DNA of 33,242 nt from Wolinella sp052173415. GTDB taxonomy: Bacteria > Campylobacterota > Campylobacteria > Campylobacterales > Helicobacteraceae. The notes under the pieces are model-generated. The model searched no databases. It saw only the letters and a program-made list of their open reading frames with translations, and was not told the origin of the DNA. Every line of letters begins with the position of its first letter. The stretch's first letter is position 1. Below are positions 1-7,836 of the stretch, piece after piece. A program made the position numbers and the translations under genes. Where the stretch lies: NCBI GenBank assembly GCA_052173415.1, contig JBQMYQ010000016.1, forward strand, positions 1 to 33,242, read 5' to 3'.

Positions 1-2
1 TG

Positions 3-1343
3 CAATCCATCAAGGAATCGTGCTACGCTCCAAAGCTTCCTTGCGACCTTCATTTTACCCTTGCAGGAGAATCGGTCGATTCTCTGGAGCTTTATGACGC
101 ATTCAGGGCACTTGCTTTGGCGATTAAAGAGGGAGAGTCAGTAGAGCTTGATTCTCGCTTAGGCAGGATTATTCTAGCGCGCGAGGTATCGAAATTACCC
201 CGTATTTACCAAAATGAGCTCTATTTCATGCCCTTAGATGTGGCGAACGTCGAGACGATTTTTCGCGTTACAAAAGAAGAGCTTGAGATTCTTGCAACAT
301 GGGAGAAGCCTTGCGTTAAGCTCGCGTTTAAGGGGATTTTTGCCGAGCAGTTTGCCCCTTTTTTGCGTGCACAGGCGAGCGTGAATGTGCGATTGCCCTA
401 TGATGTGCCACTTGTTATTTTGGCTCATTTTTTGGCACTTTTAGAGGTTGAAATGGTCGTATTTGCGCCCTTTTTCGTACAAAGCGAAGCGCGACAAAAA
501 GAAAAAGAGAAAAGAGTGAAAACGTATGCGATGGATTATCCCGTGCATGCGTTGCTTTTGCCCCTTTTTGCGTGCGTGACGCCTAGAGTCGTGGTGCTTG
601 GGCGTCAAGGGGAGCAGCCCGTGGGGAGTTATGCGGAGCTTTTGGAGCGGCTTTGTGCGGAATATTCGCTTCAAAATACCCTCGCGCTTCATGTAAGCGA
701 GCATAATCCAACGCAATTTTGGCTCTTAAAAGAGGGTGAAACACGGCGCGTTATGAATTTTGCGTGCGAGCTTAATCCCGCGCTCATTTTTGAACAAATC
801 GCCCAAAGTGATGAGAGGGCGCAGCGTTTGGTTGAGAATTTTTCTGCTCAATTTCCGGAGATTGTGCAGCGTATCAAAAGTGCCTCGCCTAAGCAAAATA
901 GCGGGAATCTCAGCGATTGGATTGCGATGGCGGGATTTTTTTCCGCTTTGGGTGGCGAGTTTGATTTGCCTGCGCTGCATGAGGCGGTGCTAAGGGGCGC
1001 GCAGGGATTCCTCGGGAGCAAAGGACCTCGCATTGATTTTGTGCTTAGGCGCGGTGAAAGCGGAAATATCGAGCTTGATTACTTGCGCGTGCTGCGCTCT
1101 TGCATGAGCTTCAAACTCGCGGGAATCGACGATGAGACGCTTAGTTTCGGTATTATTGATAGCTATGCGGAGTTTTTCGGGAAGCTCATCGGCGATATGA
1201 GCGAGAATTTTACTCTACACTCCGTTGTGTTAAGTGGCTCCATGATGATTCAAAATCCCTTTTTATCGCGTCTTGTGAGTTACATACCAAGCTCCATTGC
1301 GCTAGCTACGCCTTTTCTCTCGCCCCTTGAATTTCGTGCCTAA
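3..1343 (+). CDS. HydE-like / HypF-C-terminal-like hydrogenase accessory protein (5' end outside window)
   Basis: The reading frame is open from base 3 with normal-looking coding sequence, so the TTG at 117 is probably not the start; the gene begins upstream of the window. At least 446 codons are visible. The C-terminal quarter resembles the Kae1/HypF carbamoyltransferase fold: an acidic-aromatic stretch (SYAEFFGKLI), then VVLSGSMMIQNPFLSRLV, which parallels the VVLSGGVFQN segment near the end of HypF. In Wolinella and Helicobacter an accessory protein, HydE, follows the hydABCD uptake hydrogenase genes, and this would fit it, but the hyd genes would lie outside the window. No membrane segment or metal-binding cysteine motif is evident. 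It ends 52 bp before panD. The family assignment is tentative. Confidence 0.5.
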   Translation, partial: QSIKESCYAPKLPCDLHFTLAGESVDSLELYDAFRALALAIKEGESVELDSRLGRIILAREVSKLPRIYQNELYFMPLDVANVETIFRVTKEELEILATWEKPCVKLAFKGIFAEQFAPFLRAQASVNVRLPYDVPLVILAHFLALLEVEMVVFAPFFVQSEARQKEKEKRVKTYAMDYPVHALLLPLFACVTPRVVVLGRQGEQPVGSYAELLERLCAEYSLQNTLALHVSEHNPTQFWLLKEGETRRVMNFACELNPALIFEQIAQSDERAQRLVENFSAQFPEIVQRIKSASPKQNSGNLSDWIAMAGFFSALGGEFDLPALHEAVLRGAQGFLGSKGPRIDFVLRRGESGNIELDYLRVLRSCMSFKLAGIDDETLSFGIIDSYAEFFGKLIGDMSENFTLHSVVLSGSMMIQNPFLSRLVSYIPSSIALATPFLSPLEFRA

Positions 1344-1395
1344 CGCGCGAAATATGATAAAATTTTCGCCAAACCCTTTGAAGAGGTAGTGGCAA

Positions 1396-1761
1396 ATGAA
1401 ATTTGATATGCTCTACAGCAAGATTCATCGTGCGCGTGTCATGGACGCAAATCTCAACTATGTCGGCTCGATAACCATCGATGAGGAGCTTATAGAGGCG
1501 GCTAAAATCCGAGCGGGGCAGAAAGTTGAGATCCTTGATGTGAATAATGGCGAGCGTTTCAGCACGTATGTTATCAAGGGTGAGCGCGGTAGCGGCGCGC
1601 TGTGTATCAATGGCGCGGCGGCACGCAAGGTCGCGGTAGGCGATGTTATTATTATTATTGCTTATGCACAATATGATGAGAGCGAGCTTGAAAACTACCG
1701 TCCTAATGTGGTTTTAGTCGATGAAAACAATACGATTCTTGAAATTAAGCACGAGGTTTAA
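1396..1761 (+). CDS. panD: Aspartate 1-decarboxylase precursor
   Basis: PanD makes beta-alanine from aspartate for pantothenate and CoA synthesis in the cytoplasm. The 121-residue product is full length and carries the self-cleavage site Gly24-Ser25 in YVGSITID, which gives the pyruvoyl group at Ser25. The later INGAAAR and GDVIIII segments are also typical of the family. GAAGAGG lies upstream of the ATG at a usable distance. The stop codon abuts the ybaB start, so the two are almost certainly co-transcribed; the same panD-ybaB pair is found in H. pylori. A TATGATAAAAT stretch flanked by GCGAAA and TTTCGC lies just upstream and may hold the promoter. Confidence 0.97.
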   Translation: MKFDMLYSKIHRARVMDANLNYVGSITIDEELIEAAKIRAGQKVEILDVNNGERFSTYVIKGERGSGALCINGAAARKVAVGDVIIIIAYAQYDESELENYRPNVVLVDENNTILEIKHEV

Positions 1762-2079
1762 ATGATGTTTGATCCAAGTAAATTAGGCGAAATGCTAAAT
1801 GAAATGCAAAGCAAGGCAAAAGAGCTAGAGGAGAGGAATCAGAGCACTGTTTTCCATGCAAAAAGTGGTGGCGGGCTTGTGAGTGTGAGTATGAGCGGTG
1901 CAGGTGAATTGCTTGATGTGCTGATTGATGATTCCCTACTTGAAGATAAGGAATCGTTGCAGATTCTCCTTATTAGCGCGATTAATGACGTCTATAAAAG
2001 TGTCGAAGAGAACAAGAAAAACACGACTTTGGGCATGCTGGGCGGGATCAACCCTTTTAATCTTGGGAATCGACCATGA
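1762..2079 (+). CDS. ybaB: YbaB/EbfC family nucleoid-associated protein
   Basis: This 105-residue protein has the YbaB/EbfC layout: an N-terminal helix rich in Met, Glu and Lys (KLGEMLNEMQSKAKELEE), a central strand region with AKSGGGLVSVSMSGAGELLDV, and a C-terminal helix ending in a Gly/Asn/Pro tail. Family members are small dimeric DNA-binding proteins of the cytoplasm. Two adjacent ATGs (1762 and 1765) are possible starts; ACGAGGT upstream is closer to ideal spacing for 1765. The stop overlaps the start of the next gene in an ATGA, so translation is probably coupled. Confidence 0.93.
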   Translation: MMFDPSKLGEMLNEMQSKAKELEERNQSTVFHAKSGGGLVSVSMSGAGELLDVLIDDSLLEDKESLQILLISAINDVYKSVEENKKNTTLGMLGGINPFNLGNRP

Positions 2080-3116
2080 AAAATCTACTTTTTGCATTGC
2101 TTTTTTGTGGCACGTTGTGGGGTTATGATTTTTCTCGATGTGGCGAGCGTATCGCACTTTCAGTCGAGAAGGTGGGCGATTCCTACGGGATTGCGATTGA
2201 TAAGCGACGGTTGCTTCACTATTCTAAAACGCCACCCAAAAGCCATAAAATCCTCAAATCTGACCCCTTCATCGGCTTGTATCTTCTTGAGGCAAAAGCT
2301 CCAAAAGTCCCTCTAGAGCTTCGCGACCTTACGTCTGAAGCGATAGAAGATGGGCTTGGTGTAGGAAGCGTGAAGGGCTTTAAAGAGGGGAAAATTACTA
2401 AGCGAATGAGCGCGCTACTCTCTTATGCGCAATTTAGCCAAAAAACGCCGCCAAACTCCGTAATCAGTAGCATTTGCTATCAATTTTACGGGCTTGGAAT
2501 CGGCGGGAATCGCTTCATTGAGAGTGGATATATTAAGCGATTCTTAGAGCAAAAGGGTGCGCTTTATGGCGATTTGGGCGTGCGTTTTGCAAAAGGACAA
2601 AGTCCTAGCACTCAAAAGCCCATTGTCGCGCTATTTGACCCATTTGCGCCCAATAATAAATTTCGCATTGATGATGAGTTTATAAGCATTAATAATCAGA
2701 AAATCTCCTCAGTCGAGCAACTGAATAATTACGTCTATACGCTCGCGCCTAATTCCCATGCGCGCGTGAGTGTGAAGCGTGGCGATAGCGTTGAGGTGTT
2801 TAATGTTTTGGTGCAAAAACGCACGGGGGGTATGCTGCTTCCTGATAATTTCACGGAGCGATTTCGTGTGAAATTCTCTTCGGATTGGCGGCTGCTTGAG
2901 ATGAATGAAGTGCCGCTTAAGGGTATGGAAAATCTCAAAATGGGCGATCAGATTTTGCGCATTAATGGCATGGATATGCCCCTTGGCGATGAGGGTTGGG
3001 TGCTTTTAGCGCGGCAAGCACATGGAGCGATGAGCTGGCTCGTGCGTCGCGGAGATTTTCAATTTTTCCTTCAAATCAATAAACTTTCTAGCGAGATGGA
3101 GCGCACGTCGTGGTAG
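2076..3116 (+). CDS. Secreted protein with two PDZ-like modules
   Basis: The 346-residue product starts with a classical signal peptide (MKNLLFALLFCGTLWG, residues 1-16), so it should be periplasmic or envelope-associated. A PDZ-like module sits around residues 185-250 (IDDEFISINNQKISS, then LAPNSHARVSVKRG), and a second near the C-terminus (LKMGDQILRINGMDM, then WLVRRGDFQFFLQI). No protease catalytic motif is visible, so this is likely a binding or adaptor protein rather than a DegP-type protease. It overlaps ybaB by 4 bp and ispA by 7 bp. Similar unnamed proteins follow ybaB in related Campylobacterota. The function is unknown. Confidence 0.8.
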   Translation: MKNLLFALLFCGTLWGYDFSRCGERIALSVEKVGDSYGIAIDKRRLLHYSKTPPKSHKILKSDPFIGLYLLEAKAPKVPLELRDLTSEAIEDGLGVGSVKGFKEGKITKRMSALLSYAQFSQKTPPNSVISSICYQFYGLGIGGNRFIESGYIKRFLEQKGALYGDLGVRFAKGQSPSTQKPIVALFDPFAPNNKFRIDDEFISINNQKISSVEQLNNYVYTLAPNSHARVSVKRGDSVEVFNVLVQKRTGGMLLPDNFTERFRVKFSSDWRLLEMNEVPLKGMENLKMGDQILRINGMDMPLGDEGWVLLARQAHGAMSWLVRRGDFQFFLQINKLSSEMERTSW

Positions 3117-4000
3117 CAGACGCACCGCATGGCAAAACCTCGGGAATCGAGGCGGTGATGGAGGATTTTGAGCGATTCTTATTCGCGAATGCCCCGAAAT
3201 TTGGGAGCTTTCACCCCTATTATGATGATTATTTGTGGGAAATGGTAGAAAATGGAGGGAAGCGACTGCGCCCGAGATTGTTGCTTAGTGTCGTGCAGAC
3301 GTGCGCCCCACTACTGTTGCAAAATGCCTATTTTCCTGCGTTGGCACTAGAGATTTTGCATACCTATTCGCTTATTCATGATGATCTGCCCGCGATGGAT
3401 AATGCCACGCTTCGGCGATCTTGTGCGACGCTGCATGTCAAGTATGATGAGAGTAGCGCGATTTTAGCGGGCGATGCGCTCAATACGCATGCTTTTTATC
3501 TGCTTGCAAACGCACCCTTGCGAAGCGATGTGAGAATCGCCCTTGTTAGCGAGCTCTCAAGTGCGGGCGGAGCAGGGGGAATGGTGCTTGGACAGGCTCT
3601 TGATTGCCACTTTGAGGATCAGAAGCTTTCATTAGAAGAGCTCAGATTCCTGCACATTCATAAGACGGGCAAGCTCATGGCTGCTGCGCTAAAAATGGGC
3701 GCAATCATCTCGGATTTGCCCAAAATTACGCAGGAATCGCTCCAAAAAATCGGGCTTACGCTCGGGCTACTTTTCCAAGTGCAAGATGACATGATTGACG
3801 CGACGTGGAGCGAGGAAGAGGCGGGGAAAAGCACGCAAAAAGATAGCCTCAAAAACAGCTATGTGAATCTTCTAGGTTTAGAGGGCGCGCGAGGTGAGTT
3901 TGTCTCCCTCAAAGAGGAGGCAAAAGCCCTGATAGACGATCTTCCCGTGGAGCTTTCCTCTTTGCTTTTGGAGCTTTTGGAAGCGCACTTTAAAATCTAA
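3110..4000 (+). CDS. ispA: Polyprenyl synthetase, probable farnesyl diphosphate synthase
   Basis: This is a trans-isoprenyl diphosphate synthase, condensing isopentenyl diphosphate with DMAPP/GPP to feed undecaprenol and quinone side-chain synthesis. The first aspartate-rich motif is DDLPAMD at about residues 91-97, with the four-residue insert typical of bacterial short-chain enzymes. GGKRLRPRL comes before it, and the second aspartate-rich motif is DDMID near residue 225. Length (about 296) is normal. The GTG start at 3110 overlaps the upstream gene. An alternative ATG at 3158 with GAGG just upstream would remove a 16-residue, poorly conserved-looking head, so the exact start is uncertain. 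Confidence 0.93.
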   Translation: MVADAPHGKTSGIEAVMEDFERFLFANAPKFGSFHPYYDDYLWEMVENGGKRLRPRLLLSVVQTCAPLLLQNAYFPALALEILHTYSLIHDDLPAMDNATLRRSCATLHVKYDESSAILAGDALNTHAFYLLANAPLRSDVRIALVSELSSAGGAGGMVLGQALDCHFEDQKLSLEELRFLHIHKTGKLMAAALKMGAIISDLPKITQESLQKIGLTLGLLFQVQDDMIDATWSEEEAGKSTQKDSLKNSYVNLLGLEGARGEFVSLKEEAKALIDDLPVELSSLLLELLEAHFKI

Positions 4001-4016
4001 AATGAAGGAGAGCTCA

Positions 4017-4793
4017 GTGAAGCGAATTTTAATCACGAACGACGATGGCTTTGATTCTCCCGCTCTTTTGGCTCTCAAAGAGGCGTTGGGCGATATTGCT
4101 CAGCTTACAATCGTCGCTCCGGCAAGTGAGAAATCCGCCTGCGGACACGGTCTGACGCTCACAAGCCCGCTACGTTTCATAAAGCTCGATGATGATGTTT
4201 ATAAGCTAAGCGATGGCACGCCCACGGATTGTATCTATCTTGCGCTAAATGCTCTGTATGATGAGAAAACGCCCCCCGATTTGGTGCTTAGCGGGATTAA
4301 TCTAGGCTCAAATATGGGCGAGGATATTACCTATTCGGGCACGGTAAGCGGTGCGATGGAGGGGGCGATTCACGGGATTCCCAGCATTGCTTTTTCGCAG
4401 GTTTTAAAGGGCAAAGATCACTTTGGTTTTGATTTTGCGCTCGCAAAAAAGGTAGTTCGCGAGCTTGTGCTCAAGGTATTTGAGGGCGGATTCCCGCTAG
4501 AGGGTCGGCAGCTGCTTAATGTCAATATCCCGCAAATTGGCGTGAGTGAGTGCAAGGGCTACAAAATCACGGAGATGGGCTATCGGCTTTATGGGAATGA
4601 CGCTCACGTGCACCGCAATCCCCGTGGCGAGGAGCACTACTGGCTTGGGCTGCACCCGCTTGCGTGGAATGAGCGTAACAATGCGCGGGAATCGGACTTT
4701 AAGGCGGTCATGGCGGGCTATGTGTCCATCACGCCCATCAAGCTTGATCTCACGAGCTACGAGGAGATTGCGAGGCTGGAATCGTGGATTTAG
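4017..4793 (+). CDS. surE: 5'-nucleotidase SurE (5'/3'-nucleotidase, exopolyphosphatase)
   Basis: SurE is a metal-dependent phosphatase acting on nucleoside monophosphates. The metal-binding NDDG motif is at residues 8-11, followed by APASEKSACG, SDGTPTDCIYLAL, SGINLGSNMGEDITYSGTVS and the C-terminal SITPI. I chose the GTG at 4017 because AAGGAG at 4005-4010 sits 6 bp before it and the product then begins MKRILITNDDG, as in the family. The ATG at 4002 lies inside this ribosome binding site region and would add five residues. The gene overlaps tcdA by 10 bp. Confidence 0.96.
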   Translation: MKRILITNDDGFDSPALLALKEALGDIAQLTIVAPASEKSACGHGLTLTSPLRFIKLDDDVYKLSDGTPTDCIYLALNALYDEKTPPDLVLSGINLGSNMGEDITYSGTVSGAMEGAIHGIPSIAFSQVLKGKDHFGFDFALAKKVVRELVLKVFEGGFPLEGRQLLNVNIPQIGVSECKGYKITEMGYRLYGNDAHVHRNPRGEEHYWLGLHPLAWNERNNARESDFKAVMAGYVSITPIKLDLTSYEEIARLESWI

Positions 4794-5434
4794 AGGATCG
4801 TTTTGCGCGCTCACGCGCACTTTTTGGCGAGGATTTTGCGAAATTACAGCGCGCTAAGGTAGTCATTTTTGGCGTGGGCGGCGTGGGTGGTTTTGCGCTT
4901 GATTCCCTCTATCGCACGGGAGTTGGCGAGATTACGATTGTAGATTACGACTCTTTTGAGCTAAGCAATCAAAATCGTCAGATCGGCTCAGAAGCCCTAG
5001 GTGAGCGCAAAGTAGAAGCACTCGCACGCTTATATGGGGGAATTGCAGCGGTATGTGAGCGCGTGAATGAGGAATTTTTGAGCGACTTTGATTTAGGTGG
5101 CTTTGATGTGGTAATCGACGCGATTGATGATATTAGCGCAAAGGTGGCCTTGGCAAAGCGGGCGTATCCTAAGCTCATCAGCTCCATGGGGAGCGCAAAA
5201 AAGCTTGATCCGCTCCAAATCAAGCTTGATTCCGTGTGGAAGAGTTATGGGGATCGATTCGCGCGGAAATTTCGGGAATCGCTCAAAAAGGAGCAATTTT
5301 GCGGGGATTTTAAGGTGATTTTTAGCCCAGAGCCTCCCGCATGTAAGGAGCTCGGGAGTTTTAGCGCAGTTACGGGCAGTTTTGGGCTTTTGCTCGCGAG
5401 TGAAACGATAAAAAAAATCTTAAACAAGGAGTAG
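4784..5434 (+). CDS. tcdA: ThiF/E1-like enzyme, probable tRNA threonylcarbamoyladenosine dehydratase
   Basis: The protein has the E1-like ATP-binding fold: GVGGVGG at residues 30-36, the acidic strand end ITIVDYDSFELSNQNRQ, and DVVIDAIDD further on. TcdA (CsdL) adenylates t6A37 in tRNA to form the cyclic ct6A hydantoin; this gene fits TcdA better than ThiF or MoeB because of the SMGSAKKLDPLQIKLDSVWK region. At 216 residues it is shorter than the E. coli enzyme (about 268), lacking most of the hydrophobic C-terminal extension. It starts at GTG inside surE and is followed 2 bp after its stop codon by the small acidic ORF. Confidence 0.85.
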   Translation: MDLEDRFARSRALFGEDFAKLQRAKVVIFGVGGVGGFALDSLYRTGVGEITIVDYDSFELSNQNRQIGSEALGERKVEALARLYGGIAAVCERVNEEFLSDFDLGGFDVVIDAIDDISAKVALAKRAYPKLISSMGSAKKLDPLQIKLDSVWKSYGDRFARKFRESLKKEQFCGDFKVIFSPEPPACKELGSFSAVTGSFGLLLASETIKKILNKE

Positions 5435-5436
5435 AA

Positions 5437-5595
5437 ATGCAAACAGAGAAAATGTGGGCTTACGATGATGAAGAGCAGGGGTATGACGAGGAGTATGACG
5501 AGGATTTTGATGATGAAGATGGGTATGAACGCCATAAATATGACGATGATGATTACAGCGACCCAAGCAGCGAATACGAAGATGAGACCTACTAG
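5437..5595 (+). CDS. Very acidic, tyrosine-rich 52-residue small protein of unknown function
   Basis: This short frame starts at ATG 5437, 5 bp after a perfect AAGGAG (5426-5431), and ends at TAG 5593-5595. It lies between tcdA (stop 5434) and aguB (start 5605) in the same operon. Of 52 residues I count 14 Asp, 11 Glu and 8 Tyr, with only one Arg and two Lys; D/E runs alternate with Tyr, as in EEQGYDEEYDEDFDDEDGYE. It has no signal peptide, cysteine or hydrophobic segment, so a disordered cytoplasmic polyanion is likely. Possible roles such as a DNA mimic, metal or cation buffer, or partner of a basic protein are guesses. It could have arisen from GAT/GAC-rich spacer, but the strong ribosome binding site and tight spacing argue that it is translated. 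Confidence 0.75.
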   Translation: MQTEKMWAYDDEEQGYDEEYDEDFDDEDGYERHKYDDDDYSDPSSEYEDETY

Positions 5596-5604
5596 AAGCG
5601 CACG

Positions 5605-6477
5605 ATGAAAGTGGCACTCATTCAGCAGGCATATCACGGGGGGCGTGAGGCGACGATTGCGCGCAGTCGCGAGCTGGTCACGGAGGCGGGTGCGCAGGGT
5701 GCGGAGCTCGTGATAATGCAGGAGTTGCATACGAGCGAATATTTTTGCCAAAGCGAAGAGGTGCAGTTTTTTGATTATGGCGCGAATTATGAACGCGACG
5801 TGGGAATCTTCAGTGCATTAGCCAAAGAGGTGGGAATCGTGCTGGTGGGGTCGTTTTTTGAGAGGCGAAGCGCGGGGCTTTATCACAACACCGCTGTAGT
5901 CTTTGAAAAAGATGGCACTATCGCGGGGAGATACCGCAAAATGCATATTCCCGATGATCCGGGCTTTTATGAGAAATTTTACTTCACTCCCGGTGATCTT
6001 GGATTTGAGCCCATCAGGACGTCAGTGGGGAATCTTGGCGTTTTAATCTGTTGGGATCAGTGGTATCCTGAGGCGGCGAGGCTTATGGCGTTAAAGGGCG
6101 CGGAGATTCTCATCTATCCCACGGCGATTGGCTGGTTTGATACTGATAGCAAAGAGGAGAAAGAGCGTCAGAAAGAGGCGTGGATTGCCGTGCAGCGCGG
6201 TCATGCCGTGGCAAATGGCTTGCCCGTAGTGGCGGTCAATCGTGTCGGATTTGAGCATGATCCTAGCGGTGTAACGGCAGGAATCCGCTTCTGGGGGCAG
6301 AGCTTTGCCTTTGGCGCGCAGGGTGAGCCGCTCGCGCTTGGGAGCGTGGATGAAGAGGAGGTCATTATCATAGAGATTGATCGCGCGCGCTCTGAAGAGG
6401 TGCGTCGGATGTGGCCCTTTTTACGCGACAGGAGGATTGATTCCTATGGCGGATTACTGAAGCGATTCCTCGATTGA
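5605..6477 (+). CDS. aguB: N-carbamoylputrescine amidohydrolase (nitrilase superfamily)
   Basis: AguB hydrolyses N-carbamoylputrescine to putrescine, CO2 and ammonia in the agmatine route to polyamines. The nitrilase catalytic triad is complete: Glu40 (MQELHT), Lys112 (YRKMHIPDD) and Cys149 (LICWDQWYPEAAR). The FTPGDLGF segment and the SFAFGAQGE region toward the C-terminus are also typical of AguB rather than other amidases. Length (290) matches the family. The ribosome binding site is weak, so translation may depend on the genes before it. The stop overlaps the next gene. Confidence 0.95.
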   Translation: MKVALIQQAYHGGREATIARSRELVTEAGAQGAELVIMQELHTSEYFCQSEEVQFFDYGANYERDVGIFSALAKEVGIVLVGSFFERRSAGLYHNTAVVFEKDGTIAGRYRKMHIPDDPGFYEKFYFTPGDLGFEPIRTSVGNLGVLICWDQWYPEAARLMALKGAEILIYPTAIGWFDTDSKEEKERQKEAWIAVQRGHAVANGLPVVAVNRVGFEHDPSGVTAGIRFWGQSFAFGAQGEPLALGSVDEEEVIIIEIDRARSEEVRRMWPFLRDRRIDSYGGLLKRFLD

Positions 6478-7796
6478 ATATCGATAAAAAGCGCACCCGC
6501 GCAATCCTCGCCATCGCGATCCCTGCGGGGCTCAATTCACTTCTTGACATCATTATCATTGCTATTGATTTACTGATGGTGGGTAGGCTTTGCGTGGAAG
6601 CGAGCGTGGCTCTGGGCGTGGGGCTTAATTATTTTATGCTCATTTACATCTTCAGCACGGTCTTTTTTGTCGGGACGAACGCCCTTGTTTCGCGCTTTTT
6701 TGGCGCGAAGGATTTAGAGAGCGCGAATAGAGCCCTCAGCTCCATATCTTTGGCTGCATTGCTGTTTGGATTCCCGCTGTTTTTCGCGGCATTTTATACG
6801 CACGAGAGTTTTTTCGCATTTATCGGCACGAGTGCGCGCGCAAGCGAGCTTGGAGCGCAATATCTAAATGTGCTCATCTACATCGTGCCGATATTTTGCC
6901 TGCGTGTCGTGATGACCGCCTCGCTCTCGGCGTGCGGCGATACGAAAACGCCCTTTCAGATTAAGGGAATCTCCGCGCTTTTGAATGTCATCTTGAATTA
7001 CATTTTTATCTTCGGAGCGTTTGGATTCCCCGCTCTTGGCGTGGCCGGAGCGGCACTTTCTACGCTTGGCGTGGGAATCATGGAGGTGCTAATCCTCATC
7101 TACCTCCTCTCGAATAATCGTCGCGCGATCTCGTGGAGCAGGAGACTTGAGCTCTCTTATGTGAAGCGTGCTTTTAAGGTCGGATTTCCTAGCGGAATCG
7201 AGCGCGCCTGCACGATTATTTCGTTACTTGTAACAACAAAACTCATCGCGCTCTATGGCACGCCCGAGCTAGCAGGCTATCAAATCGCCTCAAGAATCGA
7301 GGGCTTTGCCTTTATGCCGGGCTTTGGCTTTATGGTCGCGTCCATGACGCTCATGGGGCAGAGTCTTGGCGCGAAAGAGCCTGAAGAGGGGATTAAATAC
7401 GTCCTTCACACGATGATTTTGGGCGCGATATTTATGGGAATCTTGGGGCTTGTGATGATTGCGATTCCTGAGGGGCTGATGTGGCTTTTTATTAGCGATG
7501 AGATGACAATTAAAATGGGCGCGCTCTATCTTTTCGCGCTTGGGTTTTCGCAGATTCCCCTATCTGTGGTGTTTGTCCTTGATGGTGCGCTAAGAGGTGC
7601 GGGCGCGACGCGCTCGACGCTACTTATCAATTTGCTATCAATATGGAGTTTGCGAATTTTGCCCGCCGCGCTGATCGCGCATAATGGCTACGCTCTGTGG
7701 TGGATTTACGCGCTCATTAGCCTTGAGACATTTTTTAGAGCGTGGGTATTTTGGAGCTTTTTTAAGCGCGGAAAATGGAAAAATATTAAGCTCTAG
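6474..7796 (+). CDS. MATE family efflux transporter
   Basis: The 440-residue product is very hydrophobic, with about 12 predicted membrane segments in two similar halves, as in MATE (NorM/DinF) Na+- or H+-coupled multidrug exporters. Typical segments are AIPAGLNSLLDIIIIAIDLLMVG near the N-terminus, FVGTNALVSRFFGAKD, and GFPSGIERACTIIS with SLGAKEPEEG in the second half. The TTG start overlaps the aguB stop by 4 bp, so translation is coupled. The substrate cannot be told from sequence; in H. pylori a MATE gene is also close to an aguB-type gene. It converges with ftsW across a 40-bp gap. Confidence 0.92.
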   Translation: MNIDKKRTRAILAIAIPAGLNSLLDIIIIAIDLLMVGRLCVEASVALGVGLNYFMLIYIFSTVFFVGTNALVSRFFGAKDLESANRALSSISLAALLFGFPLFFAAFYTHESFFAFIGTSARASELGAQYLNVLIYIVPIFCLRVVMTASLSACGDTKTPFQIKGISALLNVILNYIFIFGAFGFPALGVAGAALSTLGVGIMEVLILIYLLSNNRRAISWSRRLELSYVKRAFKVGFPSGIERACTIISLLVTTKLIALYGTPELAGYQIASRIEGFAFMPGFGFMVASMTLMGQSLGAKEPEEGIKYVLHTMILGAIFMGILGLVMIAIPEGLMWLFISDEMTIKMGALYLFALGFSQIPLSVVFVLDGALRGAGATRSTLLINLLSIWSLRILPAALIAHNGYALWWIYALISLETFFRAWVFWSFFKRGKWKNIKL

Positions 7797-7836
7797 CTAA
7801 CCCGTGCGGATTTGCGCGCTAGACGCGGGAATCGCG

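Noticed and set aside
117..1343. TTG 117 as the start of the first gene
   Set aside because: The frame continues open to base 3 with normal coding composition and no ribosome binding site before 117.
5245..5751. Minus-strand frame of 168 codons rich in Ile, Val, His and Phe across the acidic small gene
   Set aside because: It is the antisense of the GAT/GAC-rich frame and of tcdA and aguB ends; it has no good ribosome binding site and its composition is explained by the opposite strand.
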